A stretch of 64,000 nt of DNA from Butyriboletus loyo (taxonomy: Eukaryota > Basidiomycota > Agaricomycetes > Boletales > Boletaceae), in the NCBI GenBank assembly GCA_038093515.1, contig JBBPSI010000057.1, positions 62,001-126,000 of the forward strand, written 5' to 3'. The notes under the pieces were generated by a model. The model saw only the letters and a list, made by a program, of their open reading frames with translations, did not search any database and was not told the DNA's origin. A program made the position numbers and the translations under genes. Below are positions 1 through 12,479 of this stretch, in pieces. Positions within the stretch are counted from its first letter, which is position 1; each line of letters opens with the position of its first letter.

Positions 1-1067
1 CGGTGAGTTCATAGGCCTCGACTCTACTAGCTAGCGTCTGCGTTACGACTCGTTTCGAGTTGCAACGTGTGCCGTTCGTTGCGCCAGCCTTCTCACCTCG
101 TCTCCCACGCAGTCCGATGCCGTTGCCATCTCTCTACCGTCGCGTTTCATCGTCGACACCTCCTGACACCTTCCTCTCGCCTCTATGTCCTCCCAGCCTT
201 CTATCTCGATTTGACGCACTCGTTTCGTCGACATATCGATTCGTATCGCCTTCAGGGCGTTCCTGACCGCTGTGCTGACCTTCCGTAAAGCCTATGTCGC
301 TACGCGTTTTGCTCTGCGTGTCTTGAGCTGATCTTGATAAGTCTGCTTCGTCCCTTTTCTCCAAACGTTCCAACGTTCCAGGACGTGTTCTGACGTGTTT
401 TTCAACTTCTTCGGCCCCTTTCTGGGTGGCATGACACTCCCGACACTTCCGTTTCGGCTGGGGTAGGCCCAACGTCGACGCTCGGGGGTTCGTTCTTGGC
501 CAACAACTCAAGTTGTTATTGAGAATGTTGTATCTGTGTTTTGAAAATCCTTGCCAGCCTACCGTTTGGTGCAGAGTGTATGCTAGATCGTTCATACGCT
601 CTGATGTGTGAGTGAAACTGATTGGTCTTGGTTTAGAACAATATTGGGAAGTAGCTGGCGAAAAATGGGCCGCAGTGGCGTGGCCTCTCTGTAAATTAAT
701 ACAGTAGTGATTGATACAACAATTGAGGGTAGGCGAATATAAACACGAAAGGCGGGACAAGGACGTCCACGAGTGCCGCTACGATGAAATTAGACAGCAT
801 TTGGATTAAGTAGCAATTAGTGGTCATTGACAATGTTCATATTCACTTAAGAGCCACCGTGGAGGGAATCTCGCAATCACACTCTTTGGCGATGTCTGCC
901 ACCACGAGCAAGGCGTCAAGCTGTCGCAAGGAAGAGTGGTGACGAGTATCGGTCAAGCTTCAAAGGCTGTAAAAGTTGCCCATCAATCAATCAAAACTTT
1001 CAACCATTCAAGAGTCGTATCAAAACACTAATACACGATAATACACCCCCGCTCGTCGCAGGCACGA
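1..1067. other. No gene recognised; pyrimidine-rich left edge
   Basis: The first 400 bases are C/T-rich with many TCG and CCT runs, as in a fungal UTR or promoter, and hold only short overlapping open frames without recognisable domains. The window opens with a GTGAGT-like donor at 4-9, so it could cut an intron of a gene lying to the left, but this is only a possibility. Nothing else is supported here. Confidence 0.4.
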
Positions 1068-2109
1068 CTACATGTACACGCCCCAACTCTGGACTTCAAG
1101 AGCCGAGAGCCATGCTATTTTTAACCGTGTCCATGAATCTACATGCCATTCGAGTCTCGGTGAGAACACATACCGCTGCAATCCAGCATAGTCACCGTTC
1201 CAGAGATCAGCGTCACCAGGGTTTGGGCCCGAGTCAGCGTACTGCCAGAAGGAAGTGTATCCCCATCCCGCAGGAAGGGTACCAAGTTGAGAGGAATAAT
1301 CCGCAATCCACAGCGGGTTGTTAGTGGCAAAGGCCGCACTGTTTCCAGTGCAAGAGGTCCACCAGTCAGTTGTGGTATAGATGACTACAACAATAGTGTT
1401 AACAATTCATGATGCGTATCAGTCAGGGTATAGATCACCTGGGTAACTATAAAAAAACACAATCAGGCCCGTTACTCATAATAGATGTGAAATTTCGTTA
1501 CCGGCCCGTGGACGTTTCGTACGTGTTAGAGAAATCCTGGACCCACGAGACCATCTCAGAAGCCGTTAGGCCATAGCACTCGGCACCGCTAGGGTTATCT
1601 GTTCGGGGATTAGCTTTCATCATTAACTGGGATAGGAACGACCAACACTCGATGTCTAGCGCTCCAGGAAGGGTAATCCCATCTGCAGACCAGCCACCTG
1701 ACAGAAAATTAGACAATGGCACCACGTGGGAGAGGCTGCCTCACCTCCGTTCTCCAGGAAGTACGTAGCCTGAGTAGCGCCCGAGGATTCATCAGGGTGG
1801 GCAAAATGGTAGGACCCGCGGATGAGGCCAGCGTCCGTAGCACCAATGTATTGAGAACTGAAGGTGGGTGAGATGTAGGCTGAAAACAGCAGTATAACTC
1901 AGCACATGGACAAGAGAGGCAAATCAAACAACCGAACATGTCCCCTCAGTAGCCTTGATGTATACGAACTGGATACCATTATCGACGACAGTGGTCCAAT
2001 CGATGTTCGTCTGATAGTCAGAGACATCAATACCCAGAGGATCGGAACGCTTGATCAGGGTTGCTCGAGCGACAGCTAGAGCCAAAGCGAGTGAAGCGAG
2101 ATGCTTCAT
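1068..2109 (-). CDS. Secreted GH25 muramidase (lysozyme-like)
   Basis: Predicted secreted enzyme that cleaves the glycan backbone of bacterial peptidoglycan (N,O-diacetylmuramidase, glycoside hydrolase family 25). Six exons join in frame to 259 residues: 2109-1938, 1879-1745, 1697-1647, 1598-1502, an 8-nt microexon 1446-1439, and 1384-1068. A signal peptide (MKHLASLALALAVARA) is followed by the family's opening GIDVSDYQ, then GSYHFAHP, the catalytic pair in GALDIEY, and PLWIADYSSQ with FWQYAD near the end. The GALDIEY motif appears only after a 48-base intron is removed, which supports the model. After DADLWNGDYAGLQR, where the fold should end, the frame runs about 25 residues further to TAG; a GTATGT lies there, so a last unrecognised intron is possible. 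The gene is isolated, with no partner. Confidence 0.85.
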
Positions 2110-2164
2110 TACGGGAGGGTGCGGAGTGGTTTCAAGACGAAGAGGAATAAACACACTTCACGCG

Positions 2165-2172
2165 TCTTTTAT
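2165..2172 (-). promoter_or_regulatory. TATA box of the GH25 gene
   Basis: On the minus strand the sequence reads CTATAAAAG about 57 bases before the ATG at 2109, a standard TATA position for a fungal gene with a short leader. Confidence 0.5.
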
Positions 2173-3079
2173 AGGACCTCTAGGATCATCAAGGTCACAA
2201 GAAATTATGTCGATCTGTACGCGTCGGCCCGCACTGATTTGTGTTCGTGATCACATAGCATGTGCAACCACTTGTGTTGTGTAGTTTGAATAGATTTCAT
2301 GAGAACACCGACCTTCACCAACCCCGAGAAGGAGCACATGGCAGAATAAACATCCGAGTGGCAATCCCAGCGGCTGTTGGCTGATCTTGGGCCAAACCGA
2401 CGTCATGCCAACGTTGACTGATACCAACACTCATTTAGCTGCACTCACTGGGTGAAATGAGGATAGCAAAGAGGCCCGAGCATTCTTGGCGAGGCGCGCG
2501 TTCGCATAGATCATTCAATTGCCACACGTTCAACAAATGAGATGTGCACCGCGTGACGGCGGGGATGGAGTCAATAGGCATACATGATACACTGTTGAGG
2601 TGAAGAGTCGTCAAAATGCTGGATCTGCGCAGGGAAATCACTCACGCTATCTAAAGGGCCTCGAAACCAAGTCGGTGCGGCGATTTCCCGTTACCAGCAG
2701 GCAGCCCTATTTATGCAATTTGAACTGTATCCCTAGAAAGTCGACCGAGAAGATCCCAAGCAGTCTTTAGACCGACACTATTGCTATGAAGAACTCATCC
2801 GGGACTGCTCGGTCCATGACTTTGTAACCAATTATCGGTTGCCAAATGAACGCTCGATTGTCAAGCTAGCTTGTCTTGCGGGTTTGAAGCGGAAACCTGG
2901 CAGGATCCAAGTTTAGTCAAACTCAAGTCGGTACTAGTAGACTAGTCAGTAATGGTTAGCCGAACCCAGGGTACCGTGTAACGGAAATTTTTGGAACCCC
3001 GCCAAAATTTGTGTAGGATCATCAGTCCAATCTCATCAATCTCCTCCTTCTCCTCCTCCCTCCTGCACGACCTTGTAAA
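2173..3079. other. Intergenic, divergent promoters
   Basis: About 900 bases between the divergent GH25 and KAP123 genes. Only short open frames without recognisable motifs occur. The right end must hold the KAP123 promoter. No repeat or RNA gene was seen. Confidence 0.4.
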
Positions 3080-6000
3080 ATGGATGTGAGCACAGTCCAC
3101 ATTTGATCGCATGTTCTTGATGGACATCTGAAATCTATAGCCCAATTTCGTGCAACGACTGCATACTCTCTTGGTGCAATCCACCTCCAATGACACCGCC
3201 CAACTCAAGGCTGTAAGATCATTCGATCAAACGCGTTTTTCGCCCCTCTATTTACACCGCTCAATTGTAGGCTACTGCTCAGTTGAATACCGAGTACTAC
3301 AAGAATCCCACATGCATACCTGCCCTTACCCAAATACTCGCCAGCTCACCCGAGTCTGCCGTGAGTTCTTGTCGATCCCCAACGCAGATCTCTGAATTAA
3401 CGACGATCTCCTCACGCCAAGGTTCGTCAACTCGCAGCAGTCGAGCTACGCAAGCGGGTCAGACAAAAAAGTGGCGATCTCTGGGTTCAGCTCCCCCAAG
3501 ACTCGCGCGAGCAGATCAAGAGCGAATTGCCAAAGCTCATCCTCGCCGAGCCAAAGTATGTGCTTATATATCGCAGTTACATGCTCCTTTTCAACGCGTC
3601 AACTTTGAAGTAACCTTGTCCGTCATTCGGCTGCTCGTGTTATCGCATCCATCGCGTCTGTCGAACTCAAGGAAGGGACATGGCCTCAGCTTCTCTCATG
3701 GCTGAACGAGGCATGTTCTTCTCCGCAGGTTGCACAACGCGAAGTTGGCGTATATATTCTGTTTACCGTCCTCGAAACCGTCCTTGAAGGGTTCCAGGAT
3801 TCCACTCAAAACTTCTTCAAACTATTTCAAGTTCTCATTACCGATCCCGAAAGCATGGAAGTACGAGTAACGACAGTTCGGTACGTGTCTTAAGATTAGA
3901 TACCCGAGCAACATTAACGTAACACACCAGTTCACTGGGTGTCCTTGCGCAATACATCGACGCGGATGACAAGTCCGATGTCGTAAGTCGATAACATTTG
4001 ATCTGGCGCGTCATTCAAAATCTCTTTCCTCAGAAAACATTTCAAAATTTCCTCCCTGCTATGATCCAAGTTGTGCAGCAAGCACTAGAAGCAGGGGACG
4101 AGGCTTCGACACGGCAGTTGTTCGATGTCTTTGAGACACTTCTGATTCTCGTAAGCTGTCTACCCATCGAACCGATCGCTTACTGATCTGCGCGGATTCT
4201 CAGGAAATTCCACTTTTGGGGCCCCACACCGAGGCTCTTGCTTCATTCCTACTCCTCTGTGGCGCCAACAGAAATCTCAATCCTGAACTCCGTATCTTCC
4301 CCCTGAATGCTCTCAATTGGACCGTGCAATAGTAAGTCCCCTTTCTTCTGTATTTCAATGCAATGTTTACCCATTCCCTCCTACAGCAAAAAGACGAAAA
4401 TTCAAAGCCAAAATTTGGCAGGCAAGATTTTGGAGGGTCTCATGCCGATCACCATCGAACCTGAACCAGAAGACAGCGACGAAGACGCACCATGTAGAGT
4501 AAGTCCGTCACCATTGGGTGTAGTTATGTGCTGATGGCTCTGTAGTCTGCGTTACGCATTATCGATGGTCTGGCGACGAATCTCCCTCCTACCCAGGTCT
4601 TCCCTGCCCTCCGCACTCTGATCCAGCAGTACTTCTCGTCACCCGATCCGAACAATCGTCGCGGCGCCGTGCTTGCGCTCGGTGTGGTCGTTGAGGGTTG
4701 TAGTGAATTCATGACTCCCATTATGAACCAAGTCTGGCCCATCATCGAGGCTGGTCTTCAGGATGTCGATCCTTCGGTAAGGAAGGCCACCTGCATCGCT
4801 GTCAGCTGCTTGTGCGAGTGGCTGGAGGATGAGTGCTCAGCCAAGCATGCCACACTCATTCCTGTAAGTTATTGTACTCACTTAATCCCTGTCGTGTGGT
4901 TGAATGTATTTCTTAGGCTATCATGAACTTGGTCCACGACCCAGCAACTCAACGCGCCGCCTGCACTGCCCTTGATGCCCTCCTCGAGATATTGCAAGAA
5001 GTTATTGACCAGTATCTCAGCCTGATTATGGAGCAGCTTGCAAACCTCTTGGACACGGCCCCCATTCCTGTCAAATCTGTCGTCACTGGTGCCATTGGCA
5101 GTGCCGCTCATGCTTCAAAAGAGAAGTTCTTGCCATACTTCCAGCCGACTATGATCCGCCTCCAACACTTCCTCGTTCTTACTGGGGAGGGTGAAGAGAG
5201 TGAGCTGCGTGGGATTGCGATGGATGCAGTCGGCACGTTCGCCGAAGCCGTTGGCGTCGACGCGTTCCGCCCATACTTTGCTGACATGATGAAGCAAGCG
5301 TTCCAGGGACTTGATATGGGTAGCCCGCGCTTGAGAGAATGTAGTTTCCTATTCTTCTCGGTGATGGCCCGGGTCTTTGGCGAGGAGTTCGCGCCTTACC
5401 TTCCAAGTGTGGTTCCTCCCCTTTTGGCCAGCTGTCGTTTGGCCGAACATGGTGAAGAGACCCGTGAGTCACGTGCCTTTCTCGTAACTGTTATTCACAA
5501 CTCACTCTCCTGGACCACAGTTTCTGAAGAGGCTGTTGGTGCCTTCGCGTCCGGCACTTCTCCCTCTAGTGCGATAGCAGTCATTGATAGTGATTCAGAT
5601 GGCAACATCGAGGCGGAGATGGAAGACGTCGACGTCGACAAGATGCTCGAGGTCAACAGTGCCATTGCTGTCGAGAAGGAAATCGCCGCAGACACGATTG
5701 GCTCATTGTTCCTTGCGACTCGCAATCATTTCTTCCCCTACGTCGAGCAATGTGTTATCGAGCTCGTTGCCCTCCTCGCGCACTACTACGAAGGCATTCG
5801 CAAATCAGCCACGGAATCATTGCTTGAATTGGTCAGGGTTTTCTATGAACTTAGTGATCCTCAGGAGTGGCAAGCTGGTGCTACCGTGGTAAGCAAATAA
5901 CTTGGAACTTTGGCTCGCGTGCCTTACGTTTGCATGCAAGACCGTGCCTCTGCAACCCGTTGTCAAAGAGCTAGTCGGCCACTGCCTCCCGCCTCTGCTT

Positions 6001-7110
6001 GACATGTACGAATCCGAGGATAACAAGTAAGGAATCGACACACCAGACCTCCATCGTTGCTCACATCCATTAGGTCTGTGGTGGCGTCACTTTGCATTGG
6101 TCTTGCGGAGACGATCAACAAGTTGGGGCCTGCATTGATCGAGAATAGTACGTGTGTTGTGGCATTCTCCGTTACATCACTAAGACCATCTTAGATGTTG
6201 AGCAGATCTGTAATATCGCTATTCAAATTTTGAGTCAAAAGGGGCTCTGTCAACAAGACCCGGATCAGGATGAGAACGAGGAGGCACCAGAAGATCAGGC
6301 CGAATACGACTCTGTTCTCGTCTCTTCGGCGGGAGATCTTGTTGCAGCGTTGTCGAATGCACTCGGGTCCGACTTCGCTCAAGCCTTCGGAACTTTCTTC
6401 CCTCTGATTGCAAAGTATTACGTGAGTAACACTAATATTATCCTTTGAATGAACCTCTCTGATGTTTGGGAACACAGGGAAAGAACCGGTCTTTGAGCGA
6501 CAAGTCGTCTGCCATTGGATGCTTAGCAGAAATCATGGCCGGGATTAAGAGTGCCGTCACTCCTCACACGGAGCCCCTGTTGGAACTCTTTTACAGAGCT
6601 CTCGGTGATAACGAGGCAGAAGTCCAGAGCAACGCATGTTTCGCTGTCGGTCTCCTGGTGGAGCACTCCACGGTCAATCTCACCCCGCAGTATCTTCCTC
6701 TCCTCGCTGCCCTTCGCCCCCTCTTCGATGTCCCTCCCGATGCACATCGCTCCCGGCTGAATGCCAAAGACAATGCAACAGGCGCTGTTGCACGACTTAT
6801 TTACCGCAACTATGCCGCTGTGCCTCTTGACCAGGTTCTTCCGGTATTCGTGGCGGCCCTTCCCTTGAAAGAGGACTACGTCGAGAATCGGCCTGTCTTT
6901 CGTGCCCTCTTCCACCTCTTCCGGAATGCTCCTCGGACGCTCGCCCCACATCTAGATGCCTTACTCCATGTGTTCGTCCACGTTCTTAATCCAAGTGGCC
7001 CAGATCAGATCGGTGATGAGGGACGGGCTGAGTTGATCCAACTCATTAGCTTCTTGAACACGCAAGAGCCAGGCAAGATACAAGCAGCAGGTTTGACGGC
7101 TTTCCTCTAG
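3080..7110 (+). CDS. KAP123: Importin beta, Kap123/importin-4 type
   Basis: Nuclear import receptor of the karyopherin-beta family that carries cargo such as ribosomal proteins and histones through the pore and is released by Ran-GTP. The product is about 1,080 residues of HEAT repeats. The start is a six-base first exon, ATG GAT at 3080-3085; intron 3086-3140 joins it to CCCAATTTC to give MDPNFVQRLHTLLVQST, the usual Kap123 N terminus. Then follow LNTEYYKNPTCIPALTQIL and VRQLAAVELRKRV (importin N-terminal domain), VTGAIGSAAHASKEKFLPYF mid-protein, an acidic stretch near the IDSDSDGN segment, and VLPVFVAALPLKEDYVENRP near the C terminus. The last two are typical of Kap123/IPO4 rather than Kap121/IPO5. 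Roughly a dozen short introns interrupt the first half; the long exons at 4923-5889 and 6480-7110 are uninterrupted. The stop is TAG at 7108. Confidence 0.88.
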
Positions 7111-7441
7111 GAAAAATAGACATTCCCCTTTCCCTTTCTATCTCCAACAATTCACTCTGCTGTGTCATGAGTTCAACGCCTTTCCTTTACCCAGCATTTA
7201 GACCCCATTGATGTTGTTTCCGTGCTTTCAGAGTCGCTGGCTGCTGTTTACAATATTTCTGTTTACTATATGCGTGCACGTGACTGTTTTCTGTGACGCG
7301 TTCGATGTTCAACCAATTGCATTTCTTTTCCTATTTCCACACTGTCGTTGAGCACCTCACCGCCAGATAATTTTGAAGTCGAGCTCGCTGGCCGACTCGT
7401 TCTAACGTGCGTCGTCGTCGCCCCCTACGACTCCCATCACT
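7111..7441. other. KAP123 3' UTR and Axl2-like promoter
   Basis: 331 bases between two genes on the same strand. It is T-rich just after the KAP123 stop, as in a fungal 3' UTR, and CT-rich before the next ATG. There is no further gene. Confidence 0.4.
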
Positions 7442-10383
7442 ATGCTCGCCATTCTTTTCACCATCTTCGCCGCGGTCACTGTGGTTTCTGCTAATGTTTC
7501 TCTCGATAACCCCCTGGACGGTCAATATCCATTAATTGCACGCGTTGGCGAGAATTACACATGGACCATGAGCTCAAAAACATTCTCCACCGATCTGGAC
7601 AAATCGCTGGTTTATTCTGCGTCCGGACTTCCTGCCTGGCTCAACTTTGACAACCGCACGTTGACGTTCCACGGCATCCCCGCTGCTGCAGACGAAGGCC
7701 GACCGAGCGTCACGGTCACTGCCACCGACACGGAATCGGCCGCATCGTCGCGTTTTATTCTCTGTGTGACGCCGTATTCCGCACCGACAGTTCAGAAACC
7801 GATCAGTGAACAGTTTTATGCAGGAAACCCGTCGTTGTCATCTGTTTTCTTTCTTTCGCCGGGATCCGCGCTCGCCACGGACGAACCGACGTTGAGAGTG
7901 CCCGCGAGATGGTCATTTAGCATTGGTCTCGACGGGGATACGTTTATCGCCGAAAATGATTTGTACTATGGTGGGCTACAGTCGGACGGAACGCCGTTGC
8001 CGTCTTGGATCACGTTTGACCCTTCGACGATGACGTTTGACGGCGTTGCTCTCAACGACGAGATTATCTCGACACCCTTCACGCTGGAAATCGAAGTCTG
8101 TGGTGCCGATCAAGAGGGGTATTGCGCTGCATCGGTCCGGTTCAATCTTGTCGTTGCATCTCATGAATTGTCTGCGTATTCGACGTTGCCAACGGTCAAT
8201 GTCACGGCGGGTACGACGTTCAATGTCACGATGTCCTCCCCGGCAGATTTCACTGGTGTGTTGGTCGATGGGCAAGCCTTGCAACCTGCAAATGTGTCTG
8301 TGTTGTCGATCGATGTGTCGTCGTACAAGAACTGGCTCAAGTACGAACCGGAAAGCAAGACGCTGTTTGGCGCTCCTCCGAGCAACTTTACGGCCGCGGA
8401 CGGTAAACCGACTTTACCGGTCACGCTAACGTCCAACTTCAACCAAACCCTGTATACGAGCGTCGCCCTGGACATTGTCGCGTCTTACTTTTCGAAATCA
8501 GACTTGGGCACAATTCAAGCGAACCCGGGACAAGAGGTGCAATTCGATCTTACCAAGTATTTCGCGAATGCGTCGGCGCAGCACAACGATGCGAACTTGA
8601 GCGCATCTTTTAACCCCTCGAGCGCAAGCACGTTCCTAAACTTCAACTCGATCACGGCGCAGCTCACAGGTCAGATTCCCGCGGATTCTGATATACCTAA
8701 ATCAAGTGTCACATTCGTCGCGTATTCGCATATTACACACTCGACGTCACATGCGACACTTTCCGTGGAATCCCCCGAGTTGGAGAAGATCAAGGGGAGT
8801 GGGACAGGTGGGGTGGGCGCACCGTCGAAGTCCCAGGTCACGTTGATCGTGTCGCTCGTGTTTGGTATTGTCGGTGGTGTTTTCTTTCTTGGTTTTACGT
8901 TGGCATTGTTCAGGCGATGTGCCCATGTCAAAGACTCTGCGATTCTTGGCGAAGAAGGTACGCGAACATGGACCGAGGCAGAGAAGCGATGGTACGGGAT
9001 CGGGATCGAGGTACACGAAGGCAATCACGAGCGCGGGTATGGATGGAGTAATCAAGCCGATACGAGTGTAGTATCGGAGAAGGGGAGTCTCGAAACGCAA
9101 GCTAAAGAGGGTTCGTTTGATCCAGGACATTATCTGCCGACCCGTTCGTACGATAATCTTGGTCTGGGACTGCGACGGGTATCGCCACATGCGCCAACGA
9201 CGCCGTCGACGGTGCAAGCGTCGTGTGCCGATGGTGTCATGAAGAAGGCCGAATTTTTTGGTAGGATCAGGAATACAGCGCGGAACGTAAGCGACAAGTA
9301 TAAACGTCGGAGTCCCCCTGCACGGCCTAACATCAGTCACCCGGTTCCGTTGGTCCGACGGGACGGCACGGAGGGGATGCCGATTGAAGGGCAGTATGTG
9401 GAGATTGTCAGGTCGCCGCCGCATGCGGAGAGTGCGACTTCGCTCCGTGATGACCACCTTACGGACAGGAGAGCGAGTACGGTGATCAGCTTTACCCCGT
9501 CACCGTCGAACTCGACAGGCGAGAGATCTATCCCGAGGAGAAGGGCGGATTTCGCACCTCCGAATTCGCCACGAGGTCCGCGACCACCAGCACCAGCCGC
9601 CGTGAGGGAGACCACGCGGCGAAGGTGAGCTTGTGGTATCGTCTATGGGTTCCTGTTTGACCATCTTTTTTGTGTAGCCTCGTGAGGGAAAGTTTACAAA
9701 GCACGAGTGTTATCTCGGCAGATTCACACCCTGATTCGTTACGCCCTGGTGAAGAACGGCCTCGTTTGAAACAGTTTACGCATGCAGCACGCGTTCCACC
9801 GCCACGTTCGCCTTCGAGCAACGTTGCTGAACCAGAAGCGTCCTCGGGAACGAGGAGGATCGCGAGTCAGACGGCACAAGTGTATAAAGAAAACCAAGAA
9901 GGGCGTCACACGAGCATCGACGAACTACGTATCGGCATGCACTACGTTCGCACACTCGGGGAAGGCACCTCGAACGTGCGTTCCGTTTCGGACAGGTCGT
10001 TCTCATCGTTGGAGTCTTCCCAGCAAGGTCATGGTGCGACGTCCAGTGGTATCAAGACGAACGCGAGCTTGCGGTTTTTGGTGCGCGCGGGTGAACGGTT
10101 CAAGTTTAGGGTGCCGATGCAGCATTCGAGTAATCAGTATCGGAAGCTGGAGGCGAGGTTGATTTCGGGGCGTGCACTGCCGTCGTTTATGCAGGCGGAG
10201 TTGAAAGGGTTTGGGGGCAAGGGTGACGAAAAGAAGGCGATTGAATTCTATGGTGTTCCTGCGGAAGGCGATATTGGTGAGTTGTATGTGGGTGTATTCA
10301 ATGTCGAGGGTGGAGAGTGTTTGGCGCGTGTGGTGGTTGAGGTGATTGCGAGGGGTAAAAAGACTCCACCCATGGCAGGCTGA
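7442..10383 (+). CDS. AXL2: Axl2-like cadherin-fold type I membrane protein
   Basis: Cell-surface polarity or wall-integrity protein of the Axl2/dystroglycan-like cadherin family; in yeast Axl2 marks axial bud sites with septins. Two exons (7442-9624 and 9678-10383) give 962 residues. A signal peptide (1-17, ending VVSA) leads into an ectodomain with repeated cadherin-like modules, seen as LPAWLNFDNRTLTFHGIP near 60-80 and LPSWITFDPSTMTFDG near 185-200. A single membrane segment, SQVTLIVSLVFGIVGGVFFLG, lies near 463-483, followed by a 475-residue basic, Ser/Pro-rich cytosolic tail. A conserved block in the last exon (RFLVRAGERFKFRVPMQ, residues about 860-880) resembles the C-terminal part of fungal Axl2 homologues. 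Several N-glycosylation sequons lie in the ectodomain. The Axl2 name rests on architecture; the role in this fungus is inferred. Confidence 0.75.
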
Positions 10384-10860
10384 GCGGGTCTCCCCTGTTA
10401 TCGTTTGTACCGTGATCTGACATGGATGGGTGGAAACGTTTGGATGATAGACTACTAGAAGATGTACTTCGTTGTCCGCATGCATTCGTTTTTGTACGTA
10501 TATAGAGCATCTATGTAGCACCTTTGGTCGATATGGGCAGGATGATGAGATGTTTGCCCTTTAGGACTGGTCTTTGAGGCAAACTTGTCTCGGATGTTCG
10601 ATGTGACGGTGAGAAGCTGCGACCACGAAACCCGGCTAGGATGACAGCAAGAAATCCGACGATACACGAGTGGCAAGGGAGTAGTAATTACATGGCCGAC
10701 GAGATGGCAAGTGGATGGGAGATGACGTTGCTACAATAACGTGCACGAGGTCCTCTTCGACGCGTCTGTGCTTGGATCGATTAGTCGATCGGGCTCTAGG
10801 GCATGACCCGACGGCTCACAATAATCTAGAACAGGAGATCGCGTGAGGTTTTACGTTGCT
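10384..10860. other. Convergent 3' region
   Basis: 477 bases between the stops of the Axl2-like gene (+) and the LC8 gene (-). It presumably holds both 3' UTRs and terminators. No motif was recognised. Confidence 0.4.
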
Positions 10861-11253
10861 TCATGACTTCCAGATAAGAATGGCCAGGGTCCCAATGTAG
10901 AAATAGATAAAGTTTTTGGTTTCTGGTACGAGGGTTTCAGCTCGAGGCATGGGGGTGGATGAGAAGGAAAGAAAGGGTTTACCATGAGTAACGTAGCTCC
11001 CAAAGTTCTTTCCGACGACGACGTGCCAGGTGGGACCGTGGCGTTTATCGAACTCTTTCTTGATCTGGGCGGCGATGTCTTTCTCGATGGTGTATTTTTC
11101 GAGGGCTGCAGATGTGACATCGATGCTCTCCTGCTGCATCTCTTCTGCCATGTCGACGTTTTTGATGATGGCCTTTGGGCCGCCGATGCCGCCGTTCTCC
11201 CTGGTGGAAGAGCCGGTGTCGGTGGCGGAGGTTGCGGGTGCGGCGTCAGTCAT
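10861..11253 (-). CDS. Dynein light chain, LC8/DYNLL type
   Basis: Homodimeric hub protein that binds dynein intermediate chain and many short linear motifs. The body matches LC8: [54 protein letters not shown] and [20 protein letters not shown] 60-base intron (10982-10923, GTAAAC..CCAG) is a multiple of three with no stop, so the unspliced frame stays open; removing it restores SYVTH-E-TKNF exactly as in the family. The spliced product is 110 residues against about 89 normally. The excess is an N-terminal Ala/Thr/Ser/Gly-rich stretch of about 25 residues, so a shorter start cannot be excluded, but the only other in-frame Met is inside the conserved domain. Confidence 0.93.
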   Translation of the reverse strand: MTDAAPATSATDTGSSTRENGGIGGPKAIIKNVDMAEEMQQESIDVTSAALEKYTIEKDIAAQIKKEFDKRHGPTWHVVVGKNFGSYVTHGKPFLSFSSTPMPRAETLVPETKNFIYFYIGTLAILIWKS

Positions 11254-12479
11254 GACTATGGAAGAGGAGGAGAAAAGATGATAAGGGCGATCTGAGACCG
11301 GTTCTGGATTAAATACGTGGCTGGGGTGACTTGCCTTGTGTTTTTGGCGAGGGAAACGGCGTTGAACGCGTGGATGGAGTGGGAAGGTGGTCGATGTTGG
11401 TCAAGGTGTGTTTTGGACGGATACACGTGGTACAACGCGGGTTCGCTTCCCCCTTTTTTTCGTTTTTTTTTTCTCTACAAGTTTCGTTCCATATCGTCAT
11501 TATGAATCAACACGCCCTCCTCTCTCTCGCCGCACTCGAGGCGAATCAGCTAATACCCTCTTCCCACTCGTCCGTCCACGCGTCGTTCTTGAGCCATGAG
11601 CCAGCCTCATCTCGGAATTTGGTCAGGTTCTGTCCGATTGGCTCGGCCCCACCGAACGTGTCAGCTATGCTTGTGTACGCGAGATTTCATCCTCACGAAC
11701 GATGTGGTTACCGATGGAGATTATCTGCCATGTTCGCGCGACCAGAAACGTCGCTCCCAAGACTGGGACGGACGCCCCCTTTGTTTCGCTCGAAATGTTT
11801 CCGCCGTTCGGTGCGTGTTCGAGATCGACTCCAGTCACCGCCGGTGAGTGCGAGTGTCGCGGGCACGGCTTCTGTACGAGTGGCGTCTTATTCAGATTCG
11901 AGATCTCGGCGTTTCTTTTCCACTTGACGCGTTTTTCTCTTTCGTTCCGGAGCCTTTGTCCAGCGTGGCGCGCGGCCGCTTTCAGTCTCTCCATCTCGCC
12001 GGTGTTCACCTTGAGTTCCGGGGCTGGGATTTTGGACCGATATCGATGCGGGGAACTCGGAAACTCTATATAATTGGGGTCACCGTTTGCGTGTCACCGT
12101 AATGAGGGCGTGGTTGAGGGATGTTTCGAGTGACTGAGCCAACGTACGTATAGAATATGGACTGATGACAATTTCGTTCAGTTGTCCATGTGGACCGTGG
12201 CTGATCTTTATCATCGTTGCTTGAATTGGTGACAGCTTGTAAGTTTTTCAAGTTATAGATACATGTGCCATTGGGCTGTACGCTTCTGACGCTGGGAAAG
12301 CACGAGGATTCTCGATCTCCTGTATCCGTCTTATCTCTCATTCTGATGCATTCTACCGATAGGTAGCTCTGTGCTATAGATTACCGAACTTAGCGGGCCT
12401 CTTGAGCCTTGCCTTCCCGGTGCAACGATCTTGGCCTGCTCCACTCCCTGCTCCACTTCACGGACGGGAAAGCGAAAGA
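11254..12479. other. Region without a recognised gene
   Basis: Contains a 141-codon plus-strand open frame starting MNQHALLSLAAL at 11502 and ending at 11927, plus overlapping frames to about 12100 in other phases. None shows a known domain, and the frames shift in a way that suggests a decayed gene or chance. A T-rich tract precedes the ATG (11450-11475). I would not annotate a protein here without transcripts. Confidence 0.3.

Noticed and set aside
134..760. 208-codon minus-strand open frame at the left edge
   Set aside because: Arg/Thr/Ser-rich translation with no domain, and overlapping frames are equally open; no support for a gene.
8747..9457. 236-codon antisense frame inside the Axl2-like gene
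   Set aside because: A shadow of the GC-rich coding strand; its composition is that of an antisense read.
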